Shown here piece by piece: positions 38,402 to 47,476 of a stretch of DNA of 64,000 nucleotides. The notes below the pieces were generated by a model that saw nothing but the letters and a program-made list of their open reading frames with translations, had not been told where the DNA came from and did no database searches. Positions within the stretch are counted from its first letter, which is position 1; each line of letters begins with the position of its first letter. Source of the DNA: Planctomycetota bacterium (GTDB lineage Bacteria; Planctomycetota; Phycisphaerae; Phycisphaerales; Phycisphaeraceae); NCBI GenBank assembly GCA_016350165.1, contig CP066225.1, positions 1 to 64,000 on the forward strand, given 5' to 3'. Position numbers and translations under genes: made by a program.

Positions 38402-40729
38402 CTAAATCGTAAAATCTTTATGATCAGCAAGTCGAATGCAATAGTTCTCCCGACTAATCACAGCATTACAATCCCCTTCACCATCAACCTTGATTCGTGT
38501 TGAGCCCTCCTCAATCCGAACTGTTAATACCCAACCTCGATAAACATACTTAAACTGCATCGATTTCCATTGTTTCGGCAATCGTGGCGTAATCTCAAGT
38601 TTACTATTATGCAGCACTAAACCAGCAAAGCCACGAACAAGCATTTGCCATGTGCCACCATGAGCAGCTGCATGCAAACCATCTTTTGTTGCATTTCGAA
38701 TATTGTCTAAATCCAAACCAGCCGCACGCTGATAGTAATCATATGCTTGATCCATATCGCATAAACGTGCCGCAACCATTGAATGCGTGTTATAACTCAA
38801 TGATGAAACGTGCAATGTTAAAGGCTCATAAAATTCATAAGCCTCTTTCATTTGCTCGTTTGTAAACTCATCTTCAAGCAGGAACATTGCCAAAATAATA
38901 TCCGCCTGCTTGATGACTCTTACTTGATGTCTTGTTTCCCAAAACTCATCAACCGTCATTTTCTTGACATCAACAAGCTTCTTTTCAAGCAGAAAACTAT
39001 CCTGCATCGGTATTCCCGAATGTCCTGGCAAATCTTTCACACACACCTTAGATGCCACATCACGCCATTGATCAATCTCATTTTCTTCTAACTCCAAACG
39101 ATTCACAACAACTTGATATTCCTCTGCATGTTCATCACCCAGACGTTCCAACCATTTCACCGCCACTCGCAAATTATGACGACTCAATATTGCTGTATAT
39201 CCATTATCTTTCCCATCTGCCTCAAATTCATCAGGGCCAACTGCCTTATGAACGTGATACAAACCATCGTCTTCTAACTCAAGCTTAGAGCACCAAAATC
39301 TAGCCGTCTCAACAAATATATCCGCAGCCTCATTCACAAGAAATTCATGATCACCGCTTGATCTCAAATACTGATCGATCGCATAAACTATATCTGCTGT
39401 TTGATGCCATAAGAATTCCCATATACCCCAAGGCCCCTGCTCTGCACCATACTCCGAATCACCCTGCCATGGGAAGCACGCCCCTTTAGCACCATGATAG
39501 TTCGCTGTTTTTCTCGCACCGTCTAAAGTATGATATCTGAAGCGAAGCATATTCCTTGCCACTTCCGGAAGCGCAGCCGCATAAAACGGCACCAGAAATA
39601 TCTCACCATCCCAGAAATACAAGCCGTTATATCGATTGTATGCAAACCCTCTCGCAGGAACACTCACCTTATCCGTATGGAACGGAGCCATCTGCATCAA
39701 ACTAAACATGCTATAACGCGCTAACATCTGATCTTTGGTATTACCTTCAATCACAACATCAGCCATATCCCAACGCTTTTCCCATACCTTTTCTGATTCG
39801 CTAAGTACTTTCTCAAAACCTTTCACAACTGCATCTTGAATAACCTTCTTACCATATTTCGCTTTATATTCAATCTCATCGCGAGATGTAACAATACTAA
39901 CAAATCGCTCATATGATACGGTCTCATTTGCTTTTACTTGAACCAGATCTGCCTGCTGAATCAAACTGTCAGTAACCGCCTCATGCGTCAGTGATTCATC
40001 TCCACCAACTGAAACAACAACCTGATGATGTGTACCATTCGTTTCTAGAATCACTTGGCTATGATGCTCATCAACCAGTGTAGATACTGTTTTCAAATGC
40101 TTGAATTCATAGCCATTAATCTTTGGATCACCACAACGAAACTTCGTTGGCTGCTCACATTCCATCGCGTATTTTACCGATGCACACCCTTCCCAATCAA
40201 TCGGCGTAACTGATACACGCATCACTGCTAAATTCTCAATATCACTTGAAAGAAATCGCTCAAACGTCAACTGAGTCATTTTCCCCTTAGGACTCTTCCA
40301 CATGACCTTTCTTTTAAGTAAACCATTCCGCATGTTTAGCTCACGCGTATACTTCAGCACATCCCCCTCATCCATACTAAACTCTTCATCTGCCAACTTA
40401 ATACAAACTGAAAATATCTCAGGCAAAGTAACCATCTCAACCGCAGGCCATGGAAACGGATGCTTCAAAACATCATCCTTCGCATTACCCGTTATCTCTG
40501 CAAATATACCCGCAAGATAACCTTCTCTTAAAGAGATTCCACGATCACTTTGTTCCTCCGGATACGCCCGAAAGCCCATATAACCATTTGCTTGACTAAA
40601 AATTGTTTCATAATAATTGCAAGAATCCTGATCACGTCCAGTCTGAGTTAGGACCCATCTATCTCCACGTGTATACCATGACTGCTCACTCAGTTCGTGT
40701 ACTTCATTCTCTCGTGTAATAAAGGACAT
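38402..40729 (-). CDS. GH65 family disaccharide phosphorylase, second copy
   Basis: A 775-residue protein, clearly a divergent paralogue of the downstream GH65. NYYETIFSQANGYMGFRAYP is at about residues 38-57, ARGFAYNRYNGLYFWDGEIF is the central barrel motif and HKAVGPDEFEADGKDNGYTA has the catalytic Glu at about residue 500. GLHAAAHGGTWQMLVRGFAG is near the C-terminus. It has DEF and KDNGYT where the other copy has DEYHE and HNNAYTN, so the two probably act on different alpha-glucosides. It is cytosolic and heads the GH65-GH65-pgmB operon; a perfect operator dyad lies about 75 bp upstream. Confidence 0.92.
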   Translation of the reverse strand: MSFITRENEVHELSEQSWYTRGDRWVLTQTGRDQDSCNYYETIFSQANGYMGFRAYPEEQSDRGISLREGYLAGIFAEITGNAKDDVLKHPFPWPAVEMVTLPEIFSVCIKLADEEFSMDEGDVLKYTRELNMRNGLLKRKVMWKSPKGKMTQLTFERFLSSDIENLAVMRVSVTPIDWEGCASVKYAMECEQPTKFRCGDPKINGYEFKHLKTVSTLVDEHHSQVILETNGTHHQVVVSVGGDESLTHEAVTDSLIQQADLVQVKANETVSYERFVSIVTSRDEIEYKAKYGKKVIQDAVVKGFEKVLSESEKVWEKRWDMADVVIEGNTKDQMLARYSMFSLMQMAPFHTDKVSVPARGFAYNRYNGLYFWDGEIFLVPFYAAALPEVARNMLRFRYHTLDGARKTANYHGAKGACFPWQGDSEYGAEQGPWGIWEFLWHQTADIVYAIDQYLRSSGDHEFLVNEAADIFVETARFWCSKLELEDDGLYHVHKAVGPDEFEADGKDNGYTAILSRHNLRVAVKWLERLGDEHAEEYQVVVNRLELEENEIDQWRDVASKVCVKDLPGHSGIPMQDSFLLEKKLVDVKKMTVDEFWETRHQVRVIKQADIILAMFLLEDEFTNEQMKEAYEFYEPLTLHVSSLSYNTHSMVAARLCDMDQAYDYYQRAAGLDLDNIRNATKDGLHAAAHGGTWQMLVRGFAGLVLHNSKLEITPRLPKQWKSMQFKYVYRGWVLTVRIEEGSTRIKVDGEGDCNAVISRENYCIRLADHKDFTI

Positions 40730-40801
40730 AATCCTAATTCCATTCTCATTTTTAACTGCTAAATATATCCCACCACTAACATAAAACCATAATCATAATA
40801 T

Positions 40802-40817
40802 ATAGCATTCTAGCTAT
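40802..40817. promoter_or_regulatory. Candidate operator, perfect ATAGC-N6-GCTAT dyad
   Basis: ATAGC, ATTCTA, GCTAT; the dyad extends outward by one more pair on each side (T/A). It lies 73-88 bp upstream of the first GH65 gene, a good place to control the phosphorylase operon. Confidence 0.7.
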
Positions 40818-40903
40818 ATTGCAAACTTATTAATTCAAGATACTGAGATTGATTAAATGTAATCCCATGTTTTGCTTACATGATCTGTACGCTAAACACA
40901 TAA

Positions 40904-40942
40904 ATAAAAGTGCGATTTGCAAAAAGCAAAGTCGCACTGAAT
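40904..40942 (-). terminator. Rho-independent terminator of the first prepilin-like gene
   Basis: On the minus strand AGTGCGACTTTGC pairs with GCAAATCGCACT (one bulge) across a TTTTT loop, followed by TTTATTTA. Confidence 0.8.
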
Positions 40943-40994
40943 TATATTTCTTGTTATTTATATTTTGTTTTATCAGCTCACCCCTAATTGACTG

Positions 40995-41789
40995 TTAATT
41001 CGCTTTCCTCGAAAATAAAGAACGCTCGCCAACAGGTGATATCAATCTCGGGTCCATATTTTCAACGTGGCCATCACAAAACACAATATTCATCGTTTGA
41101 TTATTATGAAGACAGTTGTTTCTGACAAAGTTCTCATCATAAACTTTATTGTCATCCCAACCAGGCTTCATGCCATTACCAAAAATCATTTGGCGATTTT
41201 TGGAGTGATGAAATTCTCTAAATGCAATCGTACCTGACGGATTCATAACATCAGTATCCTTGATTACGTTTGGTACAAGCTCGCCATCAATCTTTGATTT
41301 CAGGTTATCCGAGTACTTCATCGTCGTCATGATTCCGAAATGCGAATACGTATCATCATCGACACCATTCGCCGTGTATGATCTCGCAAATACTTGATCT
41401 TCCAACAAATTGTACTTACCGAATTCTTCACGAATAACTTCGTCAGATGGACATGCTAGAATTTCTAATTCTTGCAAATCAGTTGGCAATGCTTTCGCAC
41501 CAGCTAGAAACGGCCTCAAATAATAATCCCATGTACCATCGAAGTTTTTTGCCGTACCCGGGACCGAAGATGTATGCTGTACATATACACCATCAGTCTC
41601 AACAATGTAGGCATAAAAAGCTGTACCAATCTGCCGCATGTTTGAAGCGCAGGAAATTGACTGGGCTGCTCTCCGTGCTGCACCAAGTGCAGGCAACAAA
41701 ATGCCAATTAGTAATGCAATGATTGAGATAACAACGAGTAATTCAATTAAAGTGAAACCGCGTTCCGTCTTATAGTTTCTTAGAAACAT
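40995..41789 (-). CDS. Prepilin-like protein with N-terminal cleavage/methylation motif
   Basis: A 264-residue protein. [11 protein letters not shown] followed by [20 protein letters not shown] is a class III (type IV pilin/pseudopilin) signal cleaved after Gly, with Glu at +5. [19 protein letters not shown] and [11 protein letters not shown] follow, and the end contains [19 protein letters not shown], the tail typical of the many planctomycete prepilin-like proteins with an H-x9-DG type C-terminus. Such proteins are processed by a PilD-like peptidase and form fibres or pseudopili; individual functions are unknown. The same-length paralogue lies 184 bp upstream. A dyad at 41925 precedes it. 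Confidence 0.85.
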   Translation of the reverse strand: MFLRNYKTERGFTLIELLVVISIIALLIGILLPALGAARRAAQSISCASNMRQIGTAFYAYIVETDGVYVQHTSSVPGTAKNFDGTWDYYLRPFLAGAKALPTDLQELEILACPSDEVIREEFGKYNLLEDQVFARSYTANGVDDDTYSHFGIMTTMKYSDNLKSKIDGELVPNVIKDTDVMNPSGTIAFREFHHSKNRQMIFGNGMKPGWDDNKVYDENFVRNNCLHNNQTMNIVFCDGHVENMDPRLISPVGERSLFSRKAN

Positions 41790-41924
41790 TCACAAACCCT
41801 TATTCTCTTTATGAATTGATATTTAATATGCAATTAATCCATAAATCTCTACAAAGCCATATATCTATTCAATAAGTCGATCTGAGCTTCAAGATATAAT
41901 CTTTACGTGAGTGCAACTAATTAT

Positions 41925-41940
41925 ATAGCATTAACTCAAT
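41925..41940. promoter_or_regulatory. Candidate operator, degenerate dyad
   Basis: ATAGC, ATTAAC, TCAAT. The left half is perfect and the right half matches at three of five. The six-base spacer is identical (on opposite strands) to that of the perfect site at 42924, as if both promoters descend from one copy. Confidence 0.45.
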
Positions 41941-41973
41941 AGTTAAAGATAAATATCCCAAGATCATAAACTA

Positions 41974-42768
41974 TCAATCTTGAAGACTTGCATCACGTGA
42001 AAACATTGAACGCTCACCAACTTGAGAAACTGTACCCGGATCAATTCTTTCAACGTGACCATCACAGAACGTGAAGTTCATCGTGTTGTTTGAGTGCACA
42101 TACATCCGTGCATTAACTTCTTCATTCGCACTAGGCAATGGGAAAGCATGGTTCCAACCCGGTGACGCACCGTTTCCATACAACAACTGACGATTCGCAC
42201 GATGATGGAATTCATAGAACGCAATAGTACCTGATGGGTTCTTTACGTCTGTATCCTTAATATCAAGTATTTCATTACCATACCGATCAAACTTATTCTT
42301 ATTACTTGGTGGCCCCATCACACCAAAATTAGGCAATACCAACGTATCCTTGATTCCACTTCCAACATACGACCTCGGATAAACTTGTTCAGCCGTCAAC
42401 GTCACCTTATTGTTTGAAAACGCATCGCGTTGTATCTCATCCGTCGGGCAAGCAATCAATGGATTTAAATCTGATTCCTCCCCTTCAGGCAACTCCAATG
42501 TATCACCCATAATAAATGGCCGAATCCGCACATCCCACGGTGACTGAAAATTGTGCCCCATATACACCCCATCCGACTCCACCAAATACGCATACCACGC
42601 CGTCCCAATCTGCTTCATATTCGATGCACACGAAATCGCCTGCGCAGTTTTACGTGCGGCACCGAGTGCAGGGAGGAGAATTCCGATTAGGAGGGCGATG
42701 ATGGAGATGACTACGAGGAGTTCGATGAGGGTGAATGCTTTTTTGTGTTTTTTTCTCGATAGTGACAT
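41974..42768 (-). CDS. Prepilin-like protein, second tandem copy
   Basis: A 264-residue paralogue of the gene at 40995. [11 protein letters not shown] precedes [20 protein letters not shown], so Ala replaces the usual Gly before the cleavage site. [20 protein letters not shown] and [20 protein letters not shown] match the first copy. Base composition changes sharply within the gene: on the plus strand, 41974-42650 is C-rich like everything to the left, whereas 42655-42768 (the first ~38 codons) is G-rich like the segment to the right. This may mark a recombination junction at the conserved N-terminal coding region. Confidence 0.85.
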   Translation of the reverse strand: MSLSRKKHKKAFTLIELLVVISIIALLIGILLPALGAARKTAQAISCASNMKQIGTAWYAYLVESDGVYMGHNFQSPWDVRIRPFIMGDTLELPEGEESDLNPLIACPTDEIQRDAFSNNKVTLTAEQVYPRSYVGSGIKDTLVLPNFGVMGPPSNKNKFDRYGNEILDIKDTDVKNPSGTIAFYEFHHRANRQLLYGNGASPGWNHAFPLPSANEEVNARMYVHSNNTMNFTFCDGHVERIDPGTVSQVGERSMFSRDASLQD

Positions 42769-42923
42769 GTTATAACCCGTTGCAATTAAAGTGAATATGT
42801 AACGATCTACTGTGAAAGATCGATGATGTTGCTGAGACGATTTGTGTGAAAATCTGATGCGTTGCTATTAAATACGTTTTCTCTTCTGCGCGATATTTTA
42901 ATTCAATTCATGTGAAAGTTTTA

Positions 42924-42939
42924 ATAGCGTTAATGCTAT
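42924..42939. promoter_or_regulatory. Candidate operator, perfect ATAGC-N6-GCTAT dyad
   Basis: ATAGC, GTTAAT, GCTAT, followed by ATTATA. It lies 156-171 bp upstream of the second prepilin-like gene and is the rightmost site found. Confidence 0.65.
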
Positions 42940-43805
42940 ATTATAGATTAGTTCATTACATGTCAACAGTATTGTTATTGAAAAACATACATCCAGAGCT
43001 TCTGAACAGGGATTACGGAAAAAACGCACAATCATAATTCTTTAACCTAGCACCATTTGTGATGCTTGAAAGCTGATCAGATTGCGCGCACGGTAATGAC
43101 GCTATTTTGTACATCCTCGCCACTTAAAATTTGCCTAAATCAGTACTTAAGTCATTGTTATGCAACCGTTTAACTTCTAAATTCACAAATTGCTCAAAAC
43201 GGCTACAAAATGACCAAAAACGAACAGAAACAGGACGAAATCCGAGTGGAATTGCGCGTAAATGGTCAAAAACAAAAACTTTTTCCATGTCGTGCGCGCA
43301 GATGCCCGAAATATGCTGCCTACTTCTTAGCGATATTTCAGATCTTATGAATCAATTTGCACTGCTTGTTGAAATGAGATGAACAGCAAAGCTTATGCGA
43401 TTCAATGTTTAGAGGATTAACCAGAGAATGGTCATTTTTGCTTTACATCACGAATGTCTTGGCTGAATTGTGATTTGAGAGGCCACCATTATGAATGATG
43501 GATTGCTGGTGGGTTGGCAGGGTTAATTGGATGTTTGGATGAGAGTTGTTCCGTGCTGAGAGACGGGAGTGTGAGAGGTTTGATGCCTGACTTTTGGCTG
43601 CGTATTAGTTTTTGTGTATGCGTGATTGGTTACGAAAGCCTGGCGGATGAGGGAGGATTACGATCCAGATATATCGTGGTTCTGGAGGAGTGACGGCCTG
43701 CAATTGATATTGAGTACTAATTCGCTTGTAAATTGTGGTGATTGCGAGACAAATTGATCAATGAATGAAACGCTGCTGTACGTTGAAGTAGGCAGGTAGT
43801 ACTAT
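42940..43805. other. Gene-poor region right of the island
   Basis: About 860 bases. A plus-strand frame at 43131-43382 is open for 83 codons (MPKSVLKSLLCNRLTSKFTN...) but has no family, no ribosome-binding site and an odd composition, so I do not call it a gene. From about 43400 to 43750 the plus strand is strikingly G-rich and C-poor. No RNA gene, repeat or transposase fragment was recognised. Confidence 0.45.
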
Positions 43806-43814
43806 GTGAAGACC

Positions 43815-45068
43815 ATGAGCACAACTATATCTCCTAATTTAAAAGAGGAATCAGCAGTGAGTAAGGATGTTTCTGCGAAGATTCGTTTTGGAGTTGATCA
43901 GGTCTTAGCAAATTGCCCTGATGAACTGAAAACTAAACGTGTTGGTCTGCTGACGAACGATGCTGCAACGACGGCGACCCTGCCCCACCCGTATGCGTTA
44001 TCACGTCAGGCGTTGGCGGAATCGGAAGTAAATCTAGTTGCACTGTTTTCACCTGAACATGGCATTGGCGCGGCGGCGGCGGATGGCGCAAAGATTGGCG
44101 ACGTAAAGGATTTGGTAACTGGGTTGCCGGTGCATTCACTGTATGGGAAGAACTTTGCTCCGACGGATGAGATGCTGTCAGAGATTGATGTTTTTGTGAT
44201 TGATGTGCCTGATATTGGCGCACGCTTTTACACGTATATCTGGACGATGTCATACATCTTAGAGAAATGCGCTAAGGTTGGGATGCCTATCTATGTGTTA
44301 GATAGACCTAATCCTGTTGGTGGAGTACTTGAGAAGGCTGAGGGGCCTTTGCTGGACGAGAGTACGTTTAATAGTCTTGTGGGCAGATGGCGTATTCCGA
44401 TTCGACATAGTTTAACGATGGGTGAACTTGCAAAGCTATGGAATACTGAGCGTGAGATTGGTGCTGAGTTAACTGTGATTCCAATGAGTGGCTGGGATCG
44501 TGAAATGCTTTGGGAGGATACGGGACTGTCGTTTGTGCCGACGAGCCCGGCGATGAACAGCGGCGAAGAAGCACTTATTTATCCGGGTACAACGCTGTTT
44601 GAAGGTCTGAATATTTCTGAATGCAGAGGGACAAGCTTCCCGTTTAGAGGTATTGGCGCACCTTGGATTGACAGTATGAAGCTGGCTTGCTGGTTTAATG
44701 AGTTGGGGCTTGAAGGTGTTGTCGCTAGAGCGATGACGTTCTCGCCTTCGGATAGCTGGTACAAGGGCGAATCATGTGGCGGGGTGATGTTGCATGTGAC
44801 AGATCGTGATTTGTTTAAACCTGTGGCTTCGCTGCTGCATCTGGTGCATTTGATTTGGATGCATTATCCGGAAGAAGTGAAGTGGGCGGAGTATCCGACA
44901 GCTAATAACTACACTGGTGCGGATCACTTTGATCGCTTGATTGGTGACACTGAGATCAGGCAAGTGATTGAAGGTCGGCCTAGCGTAGATGAGATTCGTG
45001 GCCACATTGCGAAGTGGACTGAAGTAGGTGATTGGTCGGATCGCGTGAAAGAACATCTGCTTTATTAG
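43815..45068 (+). CDS. DUF1343 protein, NamZ-like (GH171) exo-beta-N-acetylmuramidase candidate
   Basis: About 417 residues from the ATG at 43815. A GTG at 43806 and a GTG at 43857 with a strong AGAGGA site are alternatives; the last would start VSKDVSAKIRFGVDQVL. KRVGLLTNDAATT, LFSPEHGIGAAAADGAKIGD, FVIDVPDIGARFYTYIWTMS, VLDRPNPVGG and PTSPAMNSGEEALIYPGTTL are the conserved blocks of DUF1343. The characterised member NamZ (B. subtilis YbbC) removes terminal MurNAc and defines GH171. No signal peptide is visible, unlike many DUF1343 proteins, so it may recycle muropeptide sugars in the cytosol. It is followed by a terminator and then aat. Confidence 0.85.
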   Translation: MSTTISPNLKEESAVSKDVSAKIRFGVDQVLANCPDELKTKRVGLLTNDAATTATLPHPYALSRQALAESEVNLVALFSPEHGIGAAAADGAKIGDVKDLVTGLPVHSLYGKNFAPTDEMLSEIDVFVIDVPDIGARFYTYIWTMSYILEKCAKVGMPIYVLDRPNPVGGVLEKAEGPLLDESTFNSLVGRWRIPIRHSLTMGELAKLWNTEREIGAELTVIPMSGWDREMLWEDTGLSFVPTSPAMNSGEEALIYPGTTLFEGLNISECRGTSFPFRGIGAPWIDSMKLACWFNELGLEGVVARAMTFSPSDSWYKGESCGGVMLHVTDRDLFKPVASLLHLVHLIWMHYPEEVKWAEYPTANNYTGADHFDRLIGDTEIRQVIEGRPSVDEIRGHIAKWTEVGDWSDRVKEHLLY

Positions 45069-45090
45069 CAGTTAAAAGATAATGAATATT

Positions 45091-45124
45091 ACAGCACAAG
45101 TTTGGGCTTGTGCTGTTTTTTATT
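45091..45124 (+). terminator. Rho-independent terminator after the DUF1343 gene
   Basis: ACAGCACAAG pairs perfectly with CTTGTGCTGT across a six-base loop, followed by a T tract. Confidence 0.92.
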
Positions 45125-45176
45125 GGGGTGAGATGAATGAGTCGATAGTCGGCTTGTCTAAAGTGGATGAAGCGGT

Positions 45177-45845
45177 ATGGTATGGGTGATGGAAGAAGAG
45201 AAGTTGTCATCTGATTTATTGCTTCATGCGTATTGCGCGGGCGCGTTTCCAATGGGAGAGCCTGAGACGGGTGAGGTGTATTGGTATTCACCTGATCCGA
45301 GGGCTATTCAGCCGATAGACGGGGGATTTCATATTCCTCGCAGATTGGCAAAGACAGTGAGACGGGGGGAGTATGAGATTACGAGAGACAAGGCATTCAA
45401 AAGGGTGATGGAACAATGTGCGTTGCCACGTGAGGGGCGAGAAGAGACGTGGATCACTGATGATATTCTTGAGGTTTATTGCGATCTGTTTTCGAGAGGA
45501 TTTGCGCACAGTGTTGAGGCTTGGCTGCCTTTGGAAGGGGAGATGAAGGTGGATGGGGCGTTGGTGGATGAATGTCATGGAAGATGGTTAGCGGGTGGGA
45601 TATATGGCGTTGCGATTGGGGCTGCATTTTTTGGTGAATCGATGTTTTCCAATGCGAGAGATGCATCGAAAGTGTGCTTGGTGCATACGATTGAGCATTT
45701 GAGAAGTCGGGGCTATGAGCTATTTGATGTGCAGTTTGTGAATCCGCATCTGATACAGTTCGGTGTGACGGAAATTGAGCGTGAAGATTATTTGAAGCGG
45801 CTGCAGGAAGCGATTGTGCGGCCTGTGAGTTGGCGTGGGGATTGA
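45177..45845 (+). CDS. aat: Leucyl/phenylalanyl-tRNA-protein transferase
   Basis: A 222-residue protein. LLLHAYCAGAFPMGEPETGE, VYWYSPDPRAIQPID, HIPRRLAKTVRRGEYEI, HSVEAWLPLEGEMKVDGALV (the family usually has HSVExW), GGIYGVAIGAAFFGESMFSN and DVQFVNPHLIQFGVTEIERE are the ordered motifs of Aat. It transfers Leu or Phe from tRNA to N-terminal Arg/Lys of proteins, marking them for ClpS/ClpAP degradation in the N-degron pathway. A nearby in-frame ATG (45189) is an alternative start. The plus strand is extremely G-rich and C-poor through this gene. Confidence 0.95.
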   Translation: MVWVMEEEKLSSDLLLHAYCAGAFPMGEPETGEVYWYSPDPRAIQPIDGGFHIPRRLAKTVRRGEYEITRDKAFKRVMEQCALPREGREETWITDDILEVYCDLFSRGFAHSVEAWLPLEGEMKVDGALVDECHGRWLAGGIYGVAIGAAFFGESMFSNARDASKVCLVHTIEHLRSRGYELFDVQFVNPHLIQFGVTEIEREDYLKRLQEAIVRPVSWRGD

Positions 45846-45937
45846 TGAATAGTGCTAGTGCTAGATGTTAGTGCTAGGGAAGACGCAAGCGAGGTATGTG
45901 TTGTGGATGTATATTGCTGATGCTTTCAATTTGGAAA

Positions 45938-45974
45938 TAAAAAAACGACTGCTTTTTAGGGCAGTCGTTTTTGA
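45938..45974. terminator. Bidirectional terminator between aat and the LysM gene
   Basis: AAAAACGACTGC pairs with GCAGTCGTTTTT across an eight-base loop, with A and T tracts giving function on both strands. Confidence 0.9.
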
Positions 45975-45989
45975 TTTTATGTTTATGCC

Positions 45990-46409
45990 TTATGGCAAGT
46001 TGATTTTCTTGCCGGGGATGAGACGGTTCTCATTGAGGCCTGGATTAGCGGCTTTGATGTCGGTCCATTTTTGGCCGTCACCGTAGACGCGTATTGCGAT
46101 TTGCCAGAGGTTGTCACCGTCTTTGATGATGTATGAAGAAGCTCTTGAACGCGTTGGTGCTGGCTCTGGAGCTGTGTAGGTTGGCTGAGGAGCTGGCTCG
46201 GTAAACTGAACCTGTTGGCTGGCTGGAACCTGAAGGCCGGTGTTTGCAGCAGCTGATGGATCTTCGACCTGAACAGGGACGATGATGTCAGTCGGCGCAG
46301 AAACGATAGCAGGTGGTGGTGGAACCTGAGCGACTTGTGGTGGGTTTGTGTTGCAGCCTACGGATGCTGCGGCTGTCGCGAGGATGCCTAATGCCCAAAC
46401 GTACTTCAT
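45990..46409 (-). CDS. LysM-domain lipoprotein
   Basis: A 139-residue protein. MKYVWALGILATAAASVGCN is a lipoprotein signal with lipobox ASVGC, so Cys19 is probably lipidated. A ~65-residue Pro/Ala/Gln-rich linker follows. Residues about 91-138 form one LysM domain: YIIKDGDNLWQIAIRVYGDG and WTDIKAANPGLNENRLIPGK. LysM binds peptidoglycan or related N-acetylglucosamine polymers. AGGAGAGG precedes the ATG. No catalytic domain is present, so a wall-attachment or scaffold role is likely. It converges with aat and lies downstream of, but apart from, the BMC regulator gene. Confidence 0.88.
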   Translation of the reverse strand: MKYVWALGILATAAASVGCNTNPPQVAQVPPPPAIVSAPTDIIVPVQVEDPSAAANTGLQVPASQQVQFTEPAPQPTYTAPEPAPTRSRASSYIIKDGDNLWQIAIRVYGDGQKWTDIKAANPGLNENRLIPGKKINLP

Positions 46410-46540
46410 GATGACCTCTCCTTAGGTGCATACTTTTGTTGCGTGTATTGCGGCTATGAAAGTGAGCCGATATTTGCTGTTTTTACAGGAAGTTGAGGCG
46501 TGTGGCAATGGTGAATTGCAGAAAGCGTGGCTGAGGGTTG

Positions 46541-47305
46541 TTATTCAGCGATGATAAGCTTGTCGCCGAGCTGGGCCTTGTATGAAGGATCGATACCGGC
46601 GTCGGTGATAACGTAGTCGATGTCAGCAGAGGAACAGACTTTTGAGAGTGATTTGCGACCAAACTTACTGGAATCCATGAGCGCAATCTTGCGAGATGCT
46701 TGCTCCATCATCTGGTGCTCAATCTCTGTCATGCTCATGTTGATGTTAAAGAATGCGTCGTCATCGAAACCTGCGAGTGAGAAGAAGAGGATGTCGGCGT
46801 GGAGGTTTTTGAGGGCGTTGCAAGCGATGGGGCCTACAGTGACTTCGGTGCGAGGGTAAAGGACGCCGCCGGTGAGGGCGAGTTCGACCTGATCTTCGTC
46901 TTTGAATTGGTTAGCAATGGTGAGGCTGTTGGTGACGATCTGGAGTGGGCGGACGGAGATTTCCTGAGCGGTGTAGATGACGGTGGAGCCACCATCGAGC
47001 AGGACGGTCATCGCTGGCTCGATCATGCCTGCAGCAACACGAGCAATGGCCTTTTTAGCGGCTATGGACTCGGTCATGCGTGCAGCGAGTGCGAATGTAG
47101 GTGACGACTCGATGGAGGTGTCACTGCCTGTGTAGATAGCTCCAGCACGCGTACGTTGGACGTAGCCTTCCTTTTCGAGGGCTTCAAGGTCACGACGTAC
47201 GGTGGATGAGGAGACTTGCAGATTGTTTGCAAGATCATCGAGTTGCATCGTTTTGTGGCGACGCATGAGTTCAAGTAGTTTTTGTTGCCGTTCTACAATG
47301 AGCAT
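46541..47305 (-). CDS. DeoR-family transcriptional regulator of the BMC locus
   Basis: 254 residues from the ATG at 47305, preceded by AGAGG; an upstream in-frame start at 47350 would add a non-homologous 15 residues. MLIVERQQKLLELMRRHKTM and LQVSSSTVRRDLEALEKEGY form the DeoR winged helix (about 1-57). VLLDGGSTVIYTAQEI starts the DeoRC sugar-phosphate-binding domain, which also has VTNSLTIANQF and VCSSADIDYVITDAG. DeoR proteins usually repress until a sugar phosphate binds. It is the last gene on the BMC strand, and a DeoR gene is part of PVM-type loci, so fuculose- or rhamnulose-phosphate is a candidate effector (inference). Confidence 0.88.
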   Translation of the reverse strand: MLIVERQQKLLELMRRHKTMQLDDLANNLQVSSSTVRRDLEALEKEGYVQRTRAGAIYTGSDTSIESSPTFALAARMTESIAAKKAIARVAAGMIEPAMTVLLDGGSTVIYTAQEISVRPLQIVTNSLTIANQFKDEDQVELALTGGVLYPRTEVTVGPIACNALKNLHADILFFSLAGFDDDAFFNINMSMTEIEHQMMEQASRKIALMDSSKFGRKSLSKVCSSADIDYVITDAGIDPSYKAQLGDKLIIAE

Positions 47306-47406
47306 TTTCTCATTACCTCTCAAACCGATCCAAGTCAGGCGGCACAACACTGCATAATCAACATACTTGTATCAAAACTATTCAAATTTTAGCACAAATG
47401 AGTAAA

Positions 47407-47442
47407 TGCTGCTCGAAGAATAGTCATTGGCAACGAGCAGCA
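47407..47442 (-). terminator. Hairpin between the lactate/malate dehydrogenase and DeoR genes
   Basis: TGCTGCTCG (47407-47415) pairs with CGAGCAGCA (47434-47442) around an 18-base loop. The trailing T tract on the minus strand is weak, so it could be a terminator, an attenuator or an RNA-processing site. Confidence 0.45.
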
Positions 47443-47476
47443 CTGGATGTTGGTCAAATTGTGGAGACGAGGGGGT

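Noticed and set aside
43131-43382. 83-codon open frame in the region right of the island
   Set aside because: No ribosome-binding site, no recognisable family and odd composition.
21230-43400. Possible att site duplication of the tRNA-Phe 3' end bounding the island
   Set aside because: No second copy of the T-arm/acceptor sequence was seen, and there is no integrase.
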